Source: Poseidonibacter lekithochrous (GTDB taxonomy: Bacteria > Campylobacterota > Campylobacteria > Campylobacterales > Arcobacteraceae). From it: a stretch of 64,000 nt of DNA. Position numbers and translations under genes: made by a program. Position 1 is the stretch's first letter. Every line of letters starts with the position of its first letter. Below the pieces are notes generated by a model, which was not told the origin of the DNA, did not search any database, and saw only the letters and a list, made by a program, of their open reading frames with translations. The DNA lies in contig NZ_CP054052.1 in assembly GCF_013283835.1 (NCBI RefSeq), positions 186,001 through 250,000 of the forward strand, given 5' to 3'. Of the stretch, positions 1 to 8,759 are shown piece by piece.

Positions 1-1
1 T

Positions 2-1069
2 TTCCTAGCTCAAGGAGAAGTTGTAACCGCAGTATTTACAATTACAGTAACAGATGATAATGGTGCAACAGCTACTGAAAATGTAACAGTTACAATTACT
101 GGTGAAAATGATGTTCCAACAGTATCTAATGAAAATATTGATGTAATTTTATCTTTTGGGGAAGATTATAATAGAGATGTATCATCTTTATTTAATGATC
201 TAGATCTAACTGATGTTCATACTTACGAAATTAATAATCTTCCAAAAGGAATAGTTTACAATCCTAATACAGGAATTATTTCAGGAGAAGGTTTAGAAGC
301 TGGTAAGTTTAATATAGAAGTAATTATATCTGATAATGCTAATCCTGCTGGAACAATTTCTAGAACATTTGAAATAATTGTATTATCTCCACCTGAAGTA
401 GATATTCCAGCTCCTGAAGTTGATGCTACTTTTGATGCACCAATTGAAGTTGGAAATGTTGATGTAAATGTTTTTGAAGGAGACTCTGTAGAGGGCGTAT
501 TGAATACAGATTCTAATGAAGGAGATAATTCTGGAAGTACTGGAGATGGATTTGTCTCAAACAATGTAACTCCGGAGCCTATAATTAGTACAACAACTGA
601 TATTGTTCAAGATGTACAAATTTCTAGTAGTCCAAATGGAGAAGTTCAATTCTCACCTGAAACAGTAGAATCTTTTGCAGTATTAGGTTTATCAATTGAA
701 GATATGTCAATTAGTGGTACTTTTGTTGAGATTAAGATTACCGATATTAAAGTAGGTCAACAATATGAAGTTACATTATCTAATGGTAATCCTTTACCTG
801 AAGGGCTTACTTTTGATTCTGCAACAGGAGAAATCAAAGGTCAATATGAAGGTGAGTTAGAACTTACAATTAAAGCTGTATCTTCAGATGGTTCTAGTAG
901 AATTCTTAATTTAAAAATTGATTTAAATAATGATGAACAATCAACAATTGAAAATAGAAATGAAGAAAATAGTGCGCATAACTTTATTGGATTAAAAGAA
1001 CAATTAGCAATGCAGAATCAAGTTATGGAATCTTATGGAGATAATGTATCTTCATTATTTTCAAGCTAA
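2..1069 (+). CDS. Giant VCBS/Ig-like repeat surface protein, C-terminal part (5' truncated)
   Basis: The frame is open from the window edge, so only the last ~355 residues are seen. They begin with a VCBS-type repeat ending in VTVTITGENDVPTV, followed by a putative-Ig (He_PIG) module (LPKGIVYNPNTGIISGEG), an acidic Pro/Glu/Asp-rich linker, a second He_PIG module (LPEGLTFDSATGEIKG), and a charged tail ending DNVSSLFSS. Such repeats are typical of very long secreted or cell-surface adhesins. No RTX calcium nonapeptide (GGxGxDxxx) is visible in this part. The gene is followed at 28 bp by a HlyD-like adaptor and a membrane protease, which suggests a dedicated export or anchoring route. The substrate, the full length and whether it is an adhesin are inference. 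Confidence 0.85.
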   Translation, partial: FLAQGEVVTAVFTITVTDDNGATATENVTVTITGENDVPTVSNENIDVILSFGEDYNRDVSSLFNDLDLTDVHTYEINNLPKGIVYNPNTGIISGEGLEAGKFNIEVIISDNANPAGTISRTFEIIVLSPPEVDIPAPEVDATFDAPIEVGNVDVNVFEGDSVEGVLNTDSNEGDNSGSTGDGFVSNNVTPEPIISTTTDIVQDVQISSSPNGEVQFSPETVESFAVLGLSIEDMSISGTFVEIKITDIKVGQQYEVTLSNGNPLPEGLTFDSATGEIKGQYEGELELTIKAVSSDGSSRILNLKIDLNNDEQSTIENRNEENSAHNFIGLKEQLAMQNQVMESYGDNVSSLFSS

Positions 1070-1097
1070 AATTATAAAAGAGGGATAAGATAAAATT

Positions 1098-2444
1098 TTG
1101 GAAGTTAATGTATCAACATTATTACAGTTAGAACATAATTGTCGAAATAGTGAAAGCTATGCTGAATTAAAATATATAATTGTGAATGAAACAAGGAAAC
1201 TTGTTTCATATGAACAAGCAGTTTTTCTTGCTCCTAATTTAAATGGAAAGTTAAAAATAGAATCAATATCTGATATTTCAGCTATTGATTCTAACTCTTC
1301 TTATGTTCAATGTATTGAAAGTATTGTAAATAAAACAATAAAAAGTAAAGAAATAAAAGAGCCTTATTTATTAGATTTTTCTTCAGATATTGATGATTAT
1401 GAAAAAGAATTATTAAAAGAGTATTGTCCTTCAAATATTCTTTTAATACCTCTTCGTATAGAAAAAGAAGATGTTGAACTAGAGTATTATTTATTAGTAT
1501 TAAAAAAAGAGCCTTGGAGTGAAAAAGAACAAAGTATCTTATCTCATATTTCATCTTCGTATTCTTATTTTTTATATGCTTCTAGAAAATGTAGCTTTAA
1601 ATCAAAATTACAGAAGTTGAAGTTTTCAAGTAAATATATTAAATATTTAATAGTTGTAATATTTTTATTAATGTTTTTACCTGTAAAAATGACAGTATTA
1701 GCTCCTCTAGAAGTTGTAGCAAAAGATCCTTTTATTGTTACATCTTCATTAGAAGGTGCAATTGATGAAATAAAAGTTAAACCAAATGAATTTGTTAAAA
1801 AAGATAGTTTGATAGTAAAATTAAATGACACAGATTATTTAAATAAGTATCAAATTGCAAAGAAAACACTTAATGTTGCAAAAGCACAACTTCATACAGC
1901 TGAGCAGGGTAGTTTTTATGATCCAAAACAAAAGAATAGGATTGAACAATTAAAAGCAGAAGTTCAATTAAAGCAATCAGAATTAAAATTTACTAAAGAA
2001 CAGTTGGACAAAACGCTAATATATGCAGAAAAAGATGGTTTTACTATTATTCATAATCCAAATGAATGGAAAGGTAAACCAGTTGTTACAGGTGAAAGAA
2101 TTTTAATGATAGCAGATAAAAAAAATATTGAATTAAAAATCATGTTACCAGTAAGTGATGCAATTTTTTTAGAAGATAATGCTGAAATAAAAGCATTTTT
2201 AGATAATGATCCTTTAAATTCTTGGAATGGAAATATTACACATATTACATATAAACCAGAATTGACTCCTCAAGGAATTTTATCTTATAACATTAGTGCA
2301 AATTTACTGAAATCCGAAGATAAAAACTCTACACCAACAATTGGTTTAAGAGGTACTGCAAAAATTTATTCACAGAAAGTAAGTTTATTCTTCTATTTAT
2401 TTAAGAAACCAATTACAACTATGCGTCAATGGATTGGATGGTAG
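1098..2444 (+). CDS. GAF-like domain fused to HlyD-type membrane-fusion adaptor
   Basis: 448 residues. The start is a TTG at 1098, chosen because an AGAGGGATAAG ribosome-binding site lies just upstream; no ATG fits better. Residues ~1-160 look like a GAF-type sensory fold. One transmembrane helix follows (~182-200, YLIVVIFLLMFLPV), then a HlyD adaptor: a lipoyl half-motif (GAIDEIKVKPNEFVKKDSLI), a very short coiled-coil hairpin, the second lipoyl half, and a beta-barrel region. HlyD adaptors bridge inner-membrane exporters to outer-membrane channels, but here no ABC ATPase or TolC gene is adjacent. A cytoplasmic GAF on an adaptor suggests ligand or protein control of export; that is inference. 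The 3' end overlaps or abuts the next gene. Confidence 0.8.
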   Translation: MEVNVSTLLQLEHNCRNSESYAELKYIIVNETRKLVSYEQAVFLAPNLNGKLKIESISDISAIDSNSSYVQCIESIVNKTIKSKEIKEPYLLDFSSDIDDYEKELLKEYCPSNILLIPLRIEKEDVELEYYLLVLKKEPWSEKEQSILSHISSSYSYFLYASRKCSFKSKLQKLKFSSKYIKYLIVVIFLLMFLPVKMTVLAPLEVVAKDPFIVTSSLEGAIDEIKVKPNEFVKKDSLIVKLNDTDYLNKYQIAKKTLNVAKAQLHTAEQGSFYDPKQKNRIEQLKAEVQLKQSELKFTKEQLDKTLIYAEKDGFTIIHNPNEWKGKPVVTGERILMIADKKNIELKIMLPVSDAIFLEDNAEIKAFLDNDPLNSWNGNITHITYKPELTPQGILSYNISANLLKSEDKNSTPTIGLRGTAKIYSQKVSLFFYLFKKPITTMRQWIGW

Positions 2445-2445
2445 T

Positions 2446-4560
2446 ATGTTAGAAGAGGCAGAACTTCTACCTATACTAAGAGATGATTTAAAACTATTAG
2501 AAGCTTCAGCATCAGAAGAAGGATCAAAGAACTGGTTACTTTTTGATCCTTTACAAAATAAGTACTTTACAATTGGTTATGATGCTTTTAAATTATTATC
2601 ATTATGGGAAAATAATTGTGATATAAATTTATTTCTAAAAAAAATAAATAAAAATAATTTTTCAATAGAAAAAGAAACACTAAAAACTTTTATTGAATTT
2701 ATAGTTAATAATAAACTTATAAAATTAGAAAAGTACGAAGATACAAAAAAGTTATATTTAGAAGAGAAGAACTCAAAACTAAGTTTTTTTAAATGGTTAT
2801 TACATAACTATTTATTTATTAGAATACCAATTTTCAAACCAGATAAATGGTTGGAGAATAATTATTCAAAAATAAAATTCTTATATTCAAATACTTGGAG
2901 AAATATAGTATTAGTATTAGGTACTATTGGAATTATCCTAAGTCTTAGAAATTTAGATGAATTTATGAGTACTTTTTCTTATTTATTCTCAAAAGAAGGA
3001 TTAGCTGCTTATTTTTTATCAATAATTTTTGTAAAGAGTTTACATGAATTAGGTCATGCCTTTACTGCAAAAAGGAATGGAGCAAAAGTTCCTACAATGG
3101 GAGTTGCATTCTTAGTTTTATTCCCTCTTTTATATACAGATACTACTGATTCTTGGAGAATAAAATCTAAATATAAACGTCTTCAGATTGTGTTAGCAGG
3201 GATGAAGGTTGAACTTTATTTAGCATTGATTGCTACATTCTTTTGGTCATTTTTACCTGATGGAACATTAAAAAGTATTGCATTTATTCTAGCTACTACT
3301 AGTTGGATAACTTCACTATTAATAAATATAAGTCCTTTCTTGCGTTTTGATGGTTATTATGCATTATCTGATTATTCAGATTCAAAAAATCTACAGCCTC
3401 GATCTTTTGCAATGGCTAGGTGGTTTTTAAGAGAAAATATACTTGGAAGTAAAGAACAAATTCCTGAATATTTACCTAAGTCAAAACAGAATTTTTTCAT
3501 TATTTATGCAATACTAACATGGATATATAGGTTTTTCCTTTTTTTAGGTATAGCATTTTTAGTATATTATTTTGCTTTTAAAGTTTTAGGGATATTTTTA
3601 TTTGTAGTTGAAATTTTGTGGTTTATTATTTTACCAATTTATAAGGAGTTGAAGATCTGGTTTCAAAAAAAAGATGAATTAAGTTTAAATAAAAAGAATA
3701 TAAGAACCCTACTTATATTAACATTTATAGTTTTATTCTTTTCTATTCCTTGGAATAATAAAATTAACATGCCTGCTGTTTTAGAAGCTGAAAACTATAT
3801 GGAAATTTATACTCCATATGAAGCTAAAATAAAAGAAATTTATATAAAAAATGGACAAAAAGTTAAAAAAGGTGATCTATTAGTAACAATGGAATCTTTA
3901 GAAAATACTTTTTCAATTAAACAAGTAGAAAAAGAAATTGAATTTTTACAATTGGAGTTAAGTAAAACTGCTTCAACTAAAAATAAACTTGATAACCAAC
4001 TAATACTACAAGAGAAACTAAATAGAAAGATTAGAAAAAAAGAGGGACTAATAAAAATAAAAGATAGTTTGAATTTAAAAGCTAATTTTGATGGAATAGT
4101 TTATAAAAATGATGTGTTTCATAATAATCAATGGGTAAACCCTAAAGAAGCTATGCTAACACTTTATGATCCTTCTTCAATAAAATTAACTGCATTTTGT
4201 GATGAAAATGATCTTCCTAATATAAAGAGTGATTCTAATGCACTATTTATAATAAATAGCGGTGATTATTCTCCTTTAAATGCAAAAGTTATAGATGTAT
4301 CAAATATTTCACTTCCTTACATTGATTTTCCGGAGTTAACATCTGATTTTGATGGAGAAATAGCGGTAAGACAAGACAATGAAAAACGTTTAGTTAGTGA
4401 AAAAGCATATTACAAAATAGAAGCTAAACTAGTAGATTTTAATGGTGAATATAAAATAAGAAAAGATGGAGTATTAATTGTTGATGGAGAAGCTACAAGT
4501 ATATTAGTTAAGTTTTCAAAGCAAGTATTATCTATCCTTATTCGAGAGAGTGGGTTTTAA
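2446..4560 (+). CDS. PqqD-like / M50 site-2-type metalloprotease / lipoyl (HlyD) fusion
   Basis: 704 residues from the ATG at 2446, two bases after the preceding stop; an in-frame TTG at 2434 is a possible alternative. Residues ~20-115 resemble a PqqD-type winged helix (WLLFDPLQNKYFTIGYDAF). A polytopic M50 core follows with HELGH (His200, Glu201, His204) and the second metal motif FLRFDGYY (Asp302) inside membrane helices. After further helices (to ~440) there is a periplasmic lipoyl/HlyD region (AKIKEIYIKNGQKVKKGDLL) with a coiled coil. Metal ligands are intact, so it could cleave a membrane-associated substrate, plausibly the neighbouring giant protein. M50 proteins of this architecture occur beside adaptors and large repeat proteins, but I know of no firm function. 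Confidence 0.8.
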   Translation: MLEEAELLPILRDDLKLLEASASEEGSKNWLLFDPLQNKYFTIGYDAFKLLSLWENNCDINLFLKKINKNNFSIEKETLKTFIEFIVNNKLIKLEKYEDTKKLYLEEKNSKLSFFKWLLHNYLFIRIPIFKPDKWLENNYSKIKFLYSNTWRNIVLVLGTIGIILSLRNLDEFMSTFSYLFSKEGLAAYFLSIIFVKSLHELGHAFTAKRNGAKVPTMGVAFLVLFPLLYTDTTDSWRIKSKYKRLQIVLAGMKVELYLALIATFFWSFLPDGTLKSIAFILATTSWITSLLINISPFLRFDGYYALSDYSDSKNLQPRSFAMARWFLRENILGSKEQIPEYLPKSKQNFFIIYAILTWIYRFFLFLGIAFLVYYFAFKVLGIFLFVVEILWFIILPIYKELKIWFQKKDELSLNKKNIRTLLILTFIVLFFSIPWNNKINMPAVLEAENYMEIYTPYEAKIKEIYIKNGQKVKKGDLLVTMESLENTFSIKQVEKEIEFLQLELSKTASTKNKLDNQLILQEKLNRKIRKKEGLIKIKDSLNLKANFDGIVYKNDVFHNNQWVNPKEAMLTLYDPSSIKLTAFCDENDLPNIKSDSNALFIINSGDYSPLNAKVIDVSNISLPYIDFPELTSDFDGEIAVRQDNEKRLVSEKAYYKIEAKLVDFNGEYKIRKDGVLIVDGEATSILVKFSKQVLSILIRESGF

Positions 4561-4673
4561 TAACTCAAAAGATTGTATTAAGTCTTTTGAAGGATAATTT
4601 GTTACAAATATAGATAGCCCTAATACTTTAATCTAATTTGGAAAATTACAAAATTCCAAACTAGAACTGATCT

Positions 4674-4713
4674 AAATGGAAATGTTGGTGAAAAGAACTT
4701 AGTTCCATTTTTT
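4674..4713 (+). terminator. Possible weak terminator after the protease gene
   Basis: In the 279-bp gap there is a perfect 8-bp inverted repeat, AAATGGAA (4674-4681) and TTCCATTT (4703-4710), with a 21-nt loop, ending in a run of six T. A second hairpin, TTTGGAA/TTCCAAA, lies at 4637-4660. The stems are AT-rich and the loop is long, so this is only a candidate. The rest of the gap shows no gene. Confidence 0.3.
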
Positions 4714-4839
4714 GTAAACATATAAATCTATCATGAAACTTACAACTACTTATATAAAAGGATTATATCTTTAATATGTAAGTGGTATTAATTAAAAAAA
4801 TTCATAAAATACAAAGTTATTAAGTAATATAATTATTTT

Positions 4840-6681
4840 ATGAAAAACATAAAATATCCTTTATTAGTAATATATATCTTCATATGCTTTATAGTACTCT
4901 CTTTAATTAACCTACACTCCAATAAACTTATTGATACAGAGTTAGAAAACAGTATTAAAGATTTAAAACTTCATTATAATATTACTACTTATCATAATAA
5001 AAAAAGTGCAGAATTTATATTTTTAGAAATAAGAAAAAATAAAAAAATAATAGAAATCTTAGGTAAAGCATTAAATGCTTCTCCTTCTGAGTTAGTCATT
5101 CTAAGAAAAGAGTTATATTCAATTTTATCCCATAGATTTGAAACAATGAAAACAAAAGGTATTAAGATTTTAACTTTTGCCACTCCTGATAATAAAACAT
5201 TTTTAAGAGTTCACAAAGAAGACAAGTTTGAAGATGATTTATCCTCAATTCGAGAAGGTATTGTTCTTGTAAATAAAACAAAAAGAAAATCTTATGGTTT
5301 TGAGCAAGGAAAAATATCCCATGCTTTTAGAAATATTTATCCAATATTTAATAGTAAAAATGAGTATTTAGGTTGTGTTGATATTGGTTTTGATTCAGAA
5401 CATATTCAAAAAACAATTACCGATGTAAATAAAATGCATTCACATTTCTTAGTAAATAAAACAATTGTTGATAGAAGTATTTGGAAGGATGAAGGTTATT
5501 CCTCTTCATATAAACAAAGTATTGAGCATAAAGATTTCTTTATTTCTGAAGTAAAAGATGTTAATCACGTGAAAATTGATATTTCAAAAAGAACTATTGA
5601 TAAAAGGCAAGATTTTATAAATAATAAAATTGCTAATGCTAAAGAGTTTGCTATTTATGGATTAGAAGATGATGACTTAATTGTAATCTCTTTTATTCCT
5701 ATCTCAAATATTTTAAAAAGTACAAAATCAGCCGCTTATATAGTCTCTTATACTTATAATCCGCAAATTGTAAAGATAATAAAACTAACACAAATTATAA
5801 ATGTGATTGCTTTTATCTTAATGGTTATAGTTTTATATCTAATCAATAAACAAAATGGTCACAAAGAAGAGTTAAGTGTTGAAGTAGATAAAAAAACAAA
5901 AGAGTTAAAAGAGTTAAACGAAAATCTAGAAGCAAAAATTGAGTATGAAACAAAAAGAAATAGACAAAAAGATAAACAAATATATGACCATGCTAAAAAT
6001 GCTCAAATGGGAGAAATGATAGGTAATATCGCCCACCAATGGAGACAACCATTGAGTTTAATTAGTACAGTTGCTAGTGGTTTAAAACTGAAAATAGAGT
6101 TTGATTTATTTGAGAAAAAAGATGCAATAAAAGAGCTTGAATCTCTAAATAATACAGCTCAACATTTATCTGAAACAATTGATATCTTTAGAGATTATAT
6201 TAAAAATGAAAAGAAACTTGAAAAAGTGATTTTACAAGATAGATTAGATTATGCTTTAGCAATTGTGGGACCTTCATTAAATAGTAAACATATCAAACTT
6301 ATTAACAAAATAGATTATGAAGATAGAATAAACATAGAAATAGTTGTAGGGGAATTATCTCAGGTTTTAATTAATATTTTCAATAATGCAAAAGATGTAT
6401 TAGATGAGAAAGAGATAAAAGATAAATGGGTTAAAATCAGTATTAAAAAGAGTGAAAAAGTTGTAACTATTTATATTGAAGATAATGCAGGAGGAATAAA
6501 AGATGATGTCCTTCCTAAGATTTTCGATCCATATTTTACAACTAAACACCAAAGCCAGGGTACGGGAATTGGTTTATATATGAGTGCTCAGATAGTAGAA
6601 AAACATTTGCATGGTAGTTTATATGCAAAAAATAGTGATAACGGAGCTGTTTTTGTAATCGAAATTCCATATAATAACTAA
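4840..6681 (+). CDS. Orphan sensor histidine kinase, dCache_3-like sensor
   Basis: 613 residues. An N-terminal transmembrane helix (~5-25) and a second one (~318-338) enclose a ~290-residue periplasmic domain. That domain carries the dCache_3 signature FATPDNKTFLRVHKEDKF and a DDLSSIR segment. A coiled coil follows, then the dimerisation/phosphoacceptor box GNIAHQWRQPL (His399) and a HATPase domain with N box NIFNNAKDVL, DNAGGI, IFDPYFTTK and GTGIGLYMS. All catalytic motifs are present. No response regulator is adjacent; the next gene is a convergent second kinase. The ligand is unknown; dCache_3 domains usually bind small extracellular molecules. Confidence 0.9.
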   Translation: MKNIKYPLLVIYIFICFIVLSLINLHSNKLIDTELENSIKDLKLHYNITTYHNKKSAEFIFLEIRKNKKIIEILGKALNASPSELVILRKELYSILSHRFETMKTKGIKILTFATPDNKTFLRVHKEDKFEDDLSSIREGIVLVNKTKRKSYGFEQGKISHAFRNIYPIFNSKNEYLGCVDIGFDSEHIQKTITDVNKMHSHFLVNKTIVDRSIWKDEGYSSSYKQSIEHKDFFISEVKDVNHVKIDISKRTIDKRQDFINNKIANAKEFAIYGLEDDDLIVISFIPISNILKSTKSAAYIVSYTYNPQIVKIIKLTQIINVIAFILMVIVLYLINKQNGHKEELSVEVDKKTKELKELNENLEAKIEYETKRNRQKDKQIYDHAKNAQMGEMIGNIAHQWRQPLSLISTVASGLKLKIEFDLFEKKDAIKELESLNNTAQHLSETIDIFRDYIKNEKKLEKVILQDRLDYALAIVGPSLNSKHIKLINKIDYEDRINIEIVVGELSQVLINIFNNAKDVLDEKEIKDKWVKISIKKSEKVVTIYIEDNAGGIKDDVLPKIFDPYFTTKHQSQGTGIGLYMSAQIVEKHLHGSLYAKNSDNGAVFVIEIPYNN

Positions 6682-6700
6682 GAGTAAATCTTAGTTATTA
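6672..6700. terminator. Palindrome spanning both stop codons of convergent kinases
   Basis: A perfect 12-bp stem (6672-6683 with 6689-6700) has a 5-nt loop GTAAA. The left arm holds the TAA of the upstream + gene and the right arm the stop of the - gene. Because the arms are complementary, both proteins end in Asn-Asn. It is a likely bidirectional terminator, although neither side has a long T run. Confidence 0.65.
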
Positions 6701-8538
6701 GGTAAAACTATTCTAAAAGATGCACCTTTGTGTCTTTTATTTTCATAAACAAAATCTTCATTTGAAGCAGTAATTGTTCCATTCATATGTTTTGTAATAA
6801 TTTCATTACTCATATAAAGTCCAATTCCAGTCCCTTGGAACTGGTGTTTTGTAGTAAAGTAAGGATCAAAGATTTTATGAATAATCTCTTCATTTATTCC
6901 CTCTCCACTATCTTTTATAATTATCTCAATATTATTCTCATTTTTGAATACATCAATCAAAATAAACTTATCAGCGTGTTTGTTTTTTAGAGCATCTTTT
7001 GCATTATTTAGAATATTTATAATTACTTGAATAAATTCATTTTTGTAATTTTTGATTTGAATATTTCCAATATTTTCAATGATTTGAATATCACTTCTTT
7101 TAAATGGTGAATCAAGTAATGTCATTGCATTATGAATAGAGTCTTTTATATAAAAACTACTTTTATGTTTATCTGAATTAAAAAAGTTTCTAAAATCATC
7201 AATTGTTGTTGATAAAAATTGTGATTTTTTATTTATTTCTTTTAGCCCTTTTTTTAAAGATTCATCATCTAGTAAACTTAACTCTTTTTGTACAATCATA
7301 GCTGTAGCATTTGAGGTAATACTTGATAGTGGTTGTCTCCATTGATGGGCAATATTACCTATCATTTCACCCATAGCTGCCATTTTTGCTTGTTGAGAAA
7401 GAATCTTTTCTTGTTCTATTTTTGCATCTAGGTGTTTATTAATCTCTTTTTTGTATTGTTTAAATTTTTTGTTTACTATTTTTGCAAAATAAACACATAA
7501 AATAAAAAGGAAAAAAGATAAAGTTATAAAAATTATAGTTGTATTAGTAATATTTTGTTCAATAGATTTATCTAAAGCACTTTTTCTTTCATCAATAATA
7601 TTACCTATTGTCTCTTTAGAGAAAGAAGAAACAATAATCCAATTCCATTTTGGAATAGTTTTTATATAACTTACATTTCCTAATGGATCATAATTATTAC
7701 TTGTAAAACCATTTTTCTTATTTTCTAAGACCTTGGGAATATCAATCTTATCTATAAAGTTATTGATTTTACTTAGAATCTTACCTTCACTATCAATGAT
7801 AAATGAGCTAATATTTTCATTTTGTAAGATGGCATTAAAATCATCTAAAATATGTTCTTGTACTTCTTTTTCAAAATCTACAACATACTCACCTGTTCCT
7901 ATAAACCAGTTATAAGGAGTGAAGTTTTTAATGTAACCAATCTTTTTATATTGAGTTTTTTTATCATTTGGTTTATACCAATACCATTGGAATGAGCTTT
8001 CATCTTTTTGTTTTAAAATATCATGCATTTGTCTTATTATGTAATTACCATTGGCGTCTTTTATATTGTAAGAGCTTTTCCCTTCTATTTTTGGAAAGAT
8101 TGGATGCATTGTATTTGCAAAAATATTTTTATCATGAATGAAAAAATATCCTCTTCCATTGTTAAATCGAATAGGTCTAATAGCATCTTTGATTAATTTT
8201 TTTATTGATGCTTCATCTTTTATATCTTTATTATTTTCATAAATAGAGTAAGCAATAGAGTAAGCTTTTTGCATCTCTTTTTCTAATTTATCTTTTAATT
8301 CTTTTTCTGTAGTTTCTTGTTTATGTAAAACAAAATTATAAGTATTTTCTGTTTGATGTTTTATATAATCTTTATTTTTTTGAATATAATTTTTTTGAAT
8401 CAAATCTTTTTGTGAGTTTAATGATTTGTCATATTCTAGGTATAAAAAAGCAATTACTATCATACTAATAAATATTAAAAAAAGAGTGGGGATATATTTG
8501 ATTATTTTTAAAAGTTGTTGTTCATTTTGTGAACTCAT
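6691..8538 (-). CDS. Orphan sensor histidine kinase, double Cache_2-type sensor
   Basis: 615 residues. Transmembrane helices at ~15-35 and ~335-360 flank a periplasmic region with two Cache_2-like halves. The first contains RFNNGRGYFFIHD and PYNWFIGTGEYV; the second has WNWIIVSSFS. A short coiled coil leads to the H box GNIAHQWRQPL (His398) and an intact HATPase domain (NILNNAKDAL, DSGEGI, IFDPYFTTK, GTGIGLYMS). sCache/dCache_2 domains typically sense small organic acids; the ligand here is not known. It is convergent with another kinase and has no adjacent response regulator. A -10 box TATAAT lies 25 bp upstream of the ATG, which is preceded by TTAGGAAA as ribosome-binding site. Confidence 0.9.
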   Translation of the reverse strand: MSSQNEQQLLKIIKYIPTLFLIFISMIVIAFLYLEYDKSLNSQKDLIQKNYIQKNKDYIKHQTENTYNFVLHKQETTEKELKDKLEKEMQKAYSIAYSIYENNKDIKDEASIKKLIKDAIRPIRFNNGRGYFFIHDKNIFANTMHPIFPKIEGKSSYNIKDANGNYIIRQMHDILKQKDESSFQWYWYKPNDKKTQYKKIGYIKNFTPYNWFIGTGEYVVDFEKEVQEHILDDFNAILQNENISSFIIDSEGKILSKINNFIDKIDIPKVLENKKNGFTSNNYDPLGNVSYIKTIPKWNWIIVSSFSKETIGNIIDERKSALDKSIEQNITNTTIIFITLSFFLFILCVYFAKIVNKKFKQYKKEINKHLDAKIEQEKILSQQAKMAAMGEMIGNIAHQWRQPLSSITSNATAMIVQKELSLLDDESLKKGLKEINKKSQFLSTTIDDFRNFFNSDKHKSSFYIKDSIHNAMTLLDSPFKRSDIQIIENIGNIQIKNYKNEFIQVIINILNNAKDALKNKHADKFILIDVFKNENNIEIIIKDSGEGINEEIIHKIFDPYFTTKHQFQGTGIGLYMSNEIITKHMNGTITASNEDFVYENKRHKGASFRIVLPNN

Positions 8539-8562
8539 ATAATTTTCCTAAGTATTTTTCAT

Positions 8563-8568
8563 ATTATA
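8563..8568 (-). promoter_or_regulatory. -10 box of the Cache_2 kinase gene
   Basis: On the minus strand CTTTTATAATATG gives a perfect TATAAT preceded by T-rich sequence, about 25 bp before the ATG at 8538. This is the usual Campylobacterota sigma-70 arrangement. It was predicted by eye. Confidence 0.5.
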
Positions 8569-8623
8569 AAAGGAAAGTTATTATTTCTACATTAATATGT
8601 AACTTTTTGTCAATTATTTTTTA

Positions 8624-8726
8624 CTAAACCATAAAACTACCTCTGTAATATCAAGGAGAAATCAGCATAAAACTCTTAATATTTAGTGTTAAAAGGAGAG
8701 TTGTCAGAGGCAGTTTTATGGCTTAG
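8624..8726 (-). repeat. 103-bp long inverted repeat between porin and kinase genes
   Basis: Arms at 8624-8645 and 8705-8726 match at 20 of 22 positions, and both differences are transitions. In minus-strand RNA they become G-U pairs, so a continuous 22-bp stem can form; in plus-strand RNA they would be A-C mismatches. The 59-nt loop holds a smaller AACTCT/AGAGTT stem and two copies of AAGGAGA-like sequence (plus strand). There is no T run after the stem, so it is not a simple terminator. It may be a structured leader of the downstream kinase gene, a processed RNA or a small mobile repeat. Confidence 0.5.
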
Positions 8727-8733
8727 AAAACTA

Positions 8734-8751
8734 CATCCCCAAAAGGGGACG
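8734..8751 (-). terminator. Hairpin after the porin gene
   Basis: On the minus strand CGTCCCC-TTTT-GGGGATG gives a 7-bp stem with one G-U pair, about 9 bp after the porin stop. It is the only GC-rich hairpin there and is followed by a short T-rich stretch (TAGTTTTCT). It is likely a 3'-end protector or weak terminator. Confidence 0.45.
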
Positions 8752-8759
8752 TATAAAAA

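Noticed and set aside
1291-1831. Minus-strand open frames inside the GAF-HlyD gene
   Set aside because: They lie fully antisense to a well-supported gene, lack ribosome-binding sites and have low-complexity hydrophobic translations.
8624-8726. The long inverted repeat as a plain rho-independent terminator of the porin gene
   Set aside because: No T run follows on either strand and the loop is 59 nt; the GC-rich hairpin at 8734-8751 is the better porin 3' hairpin.
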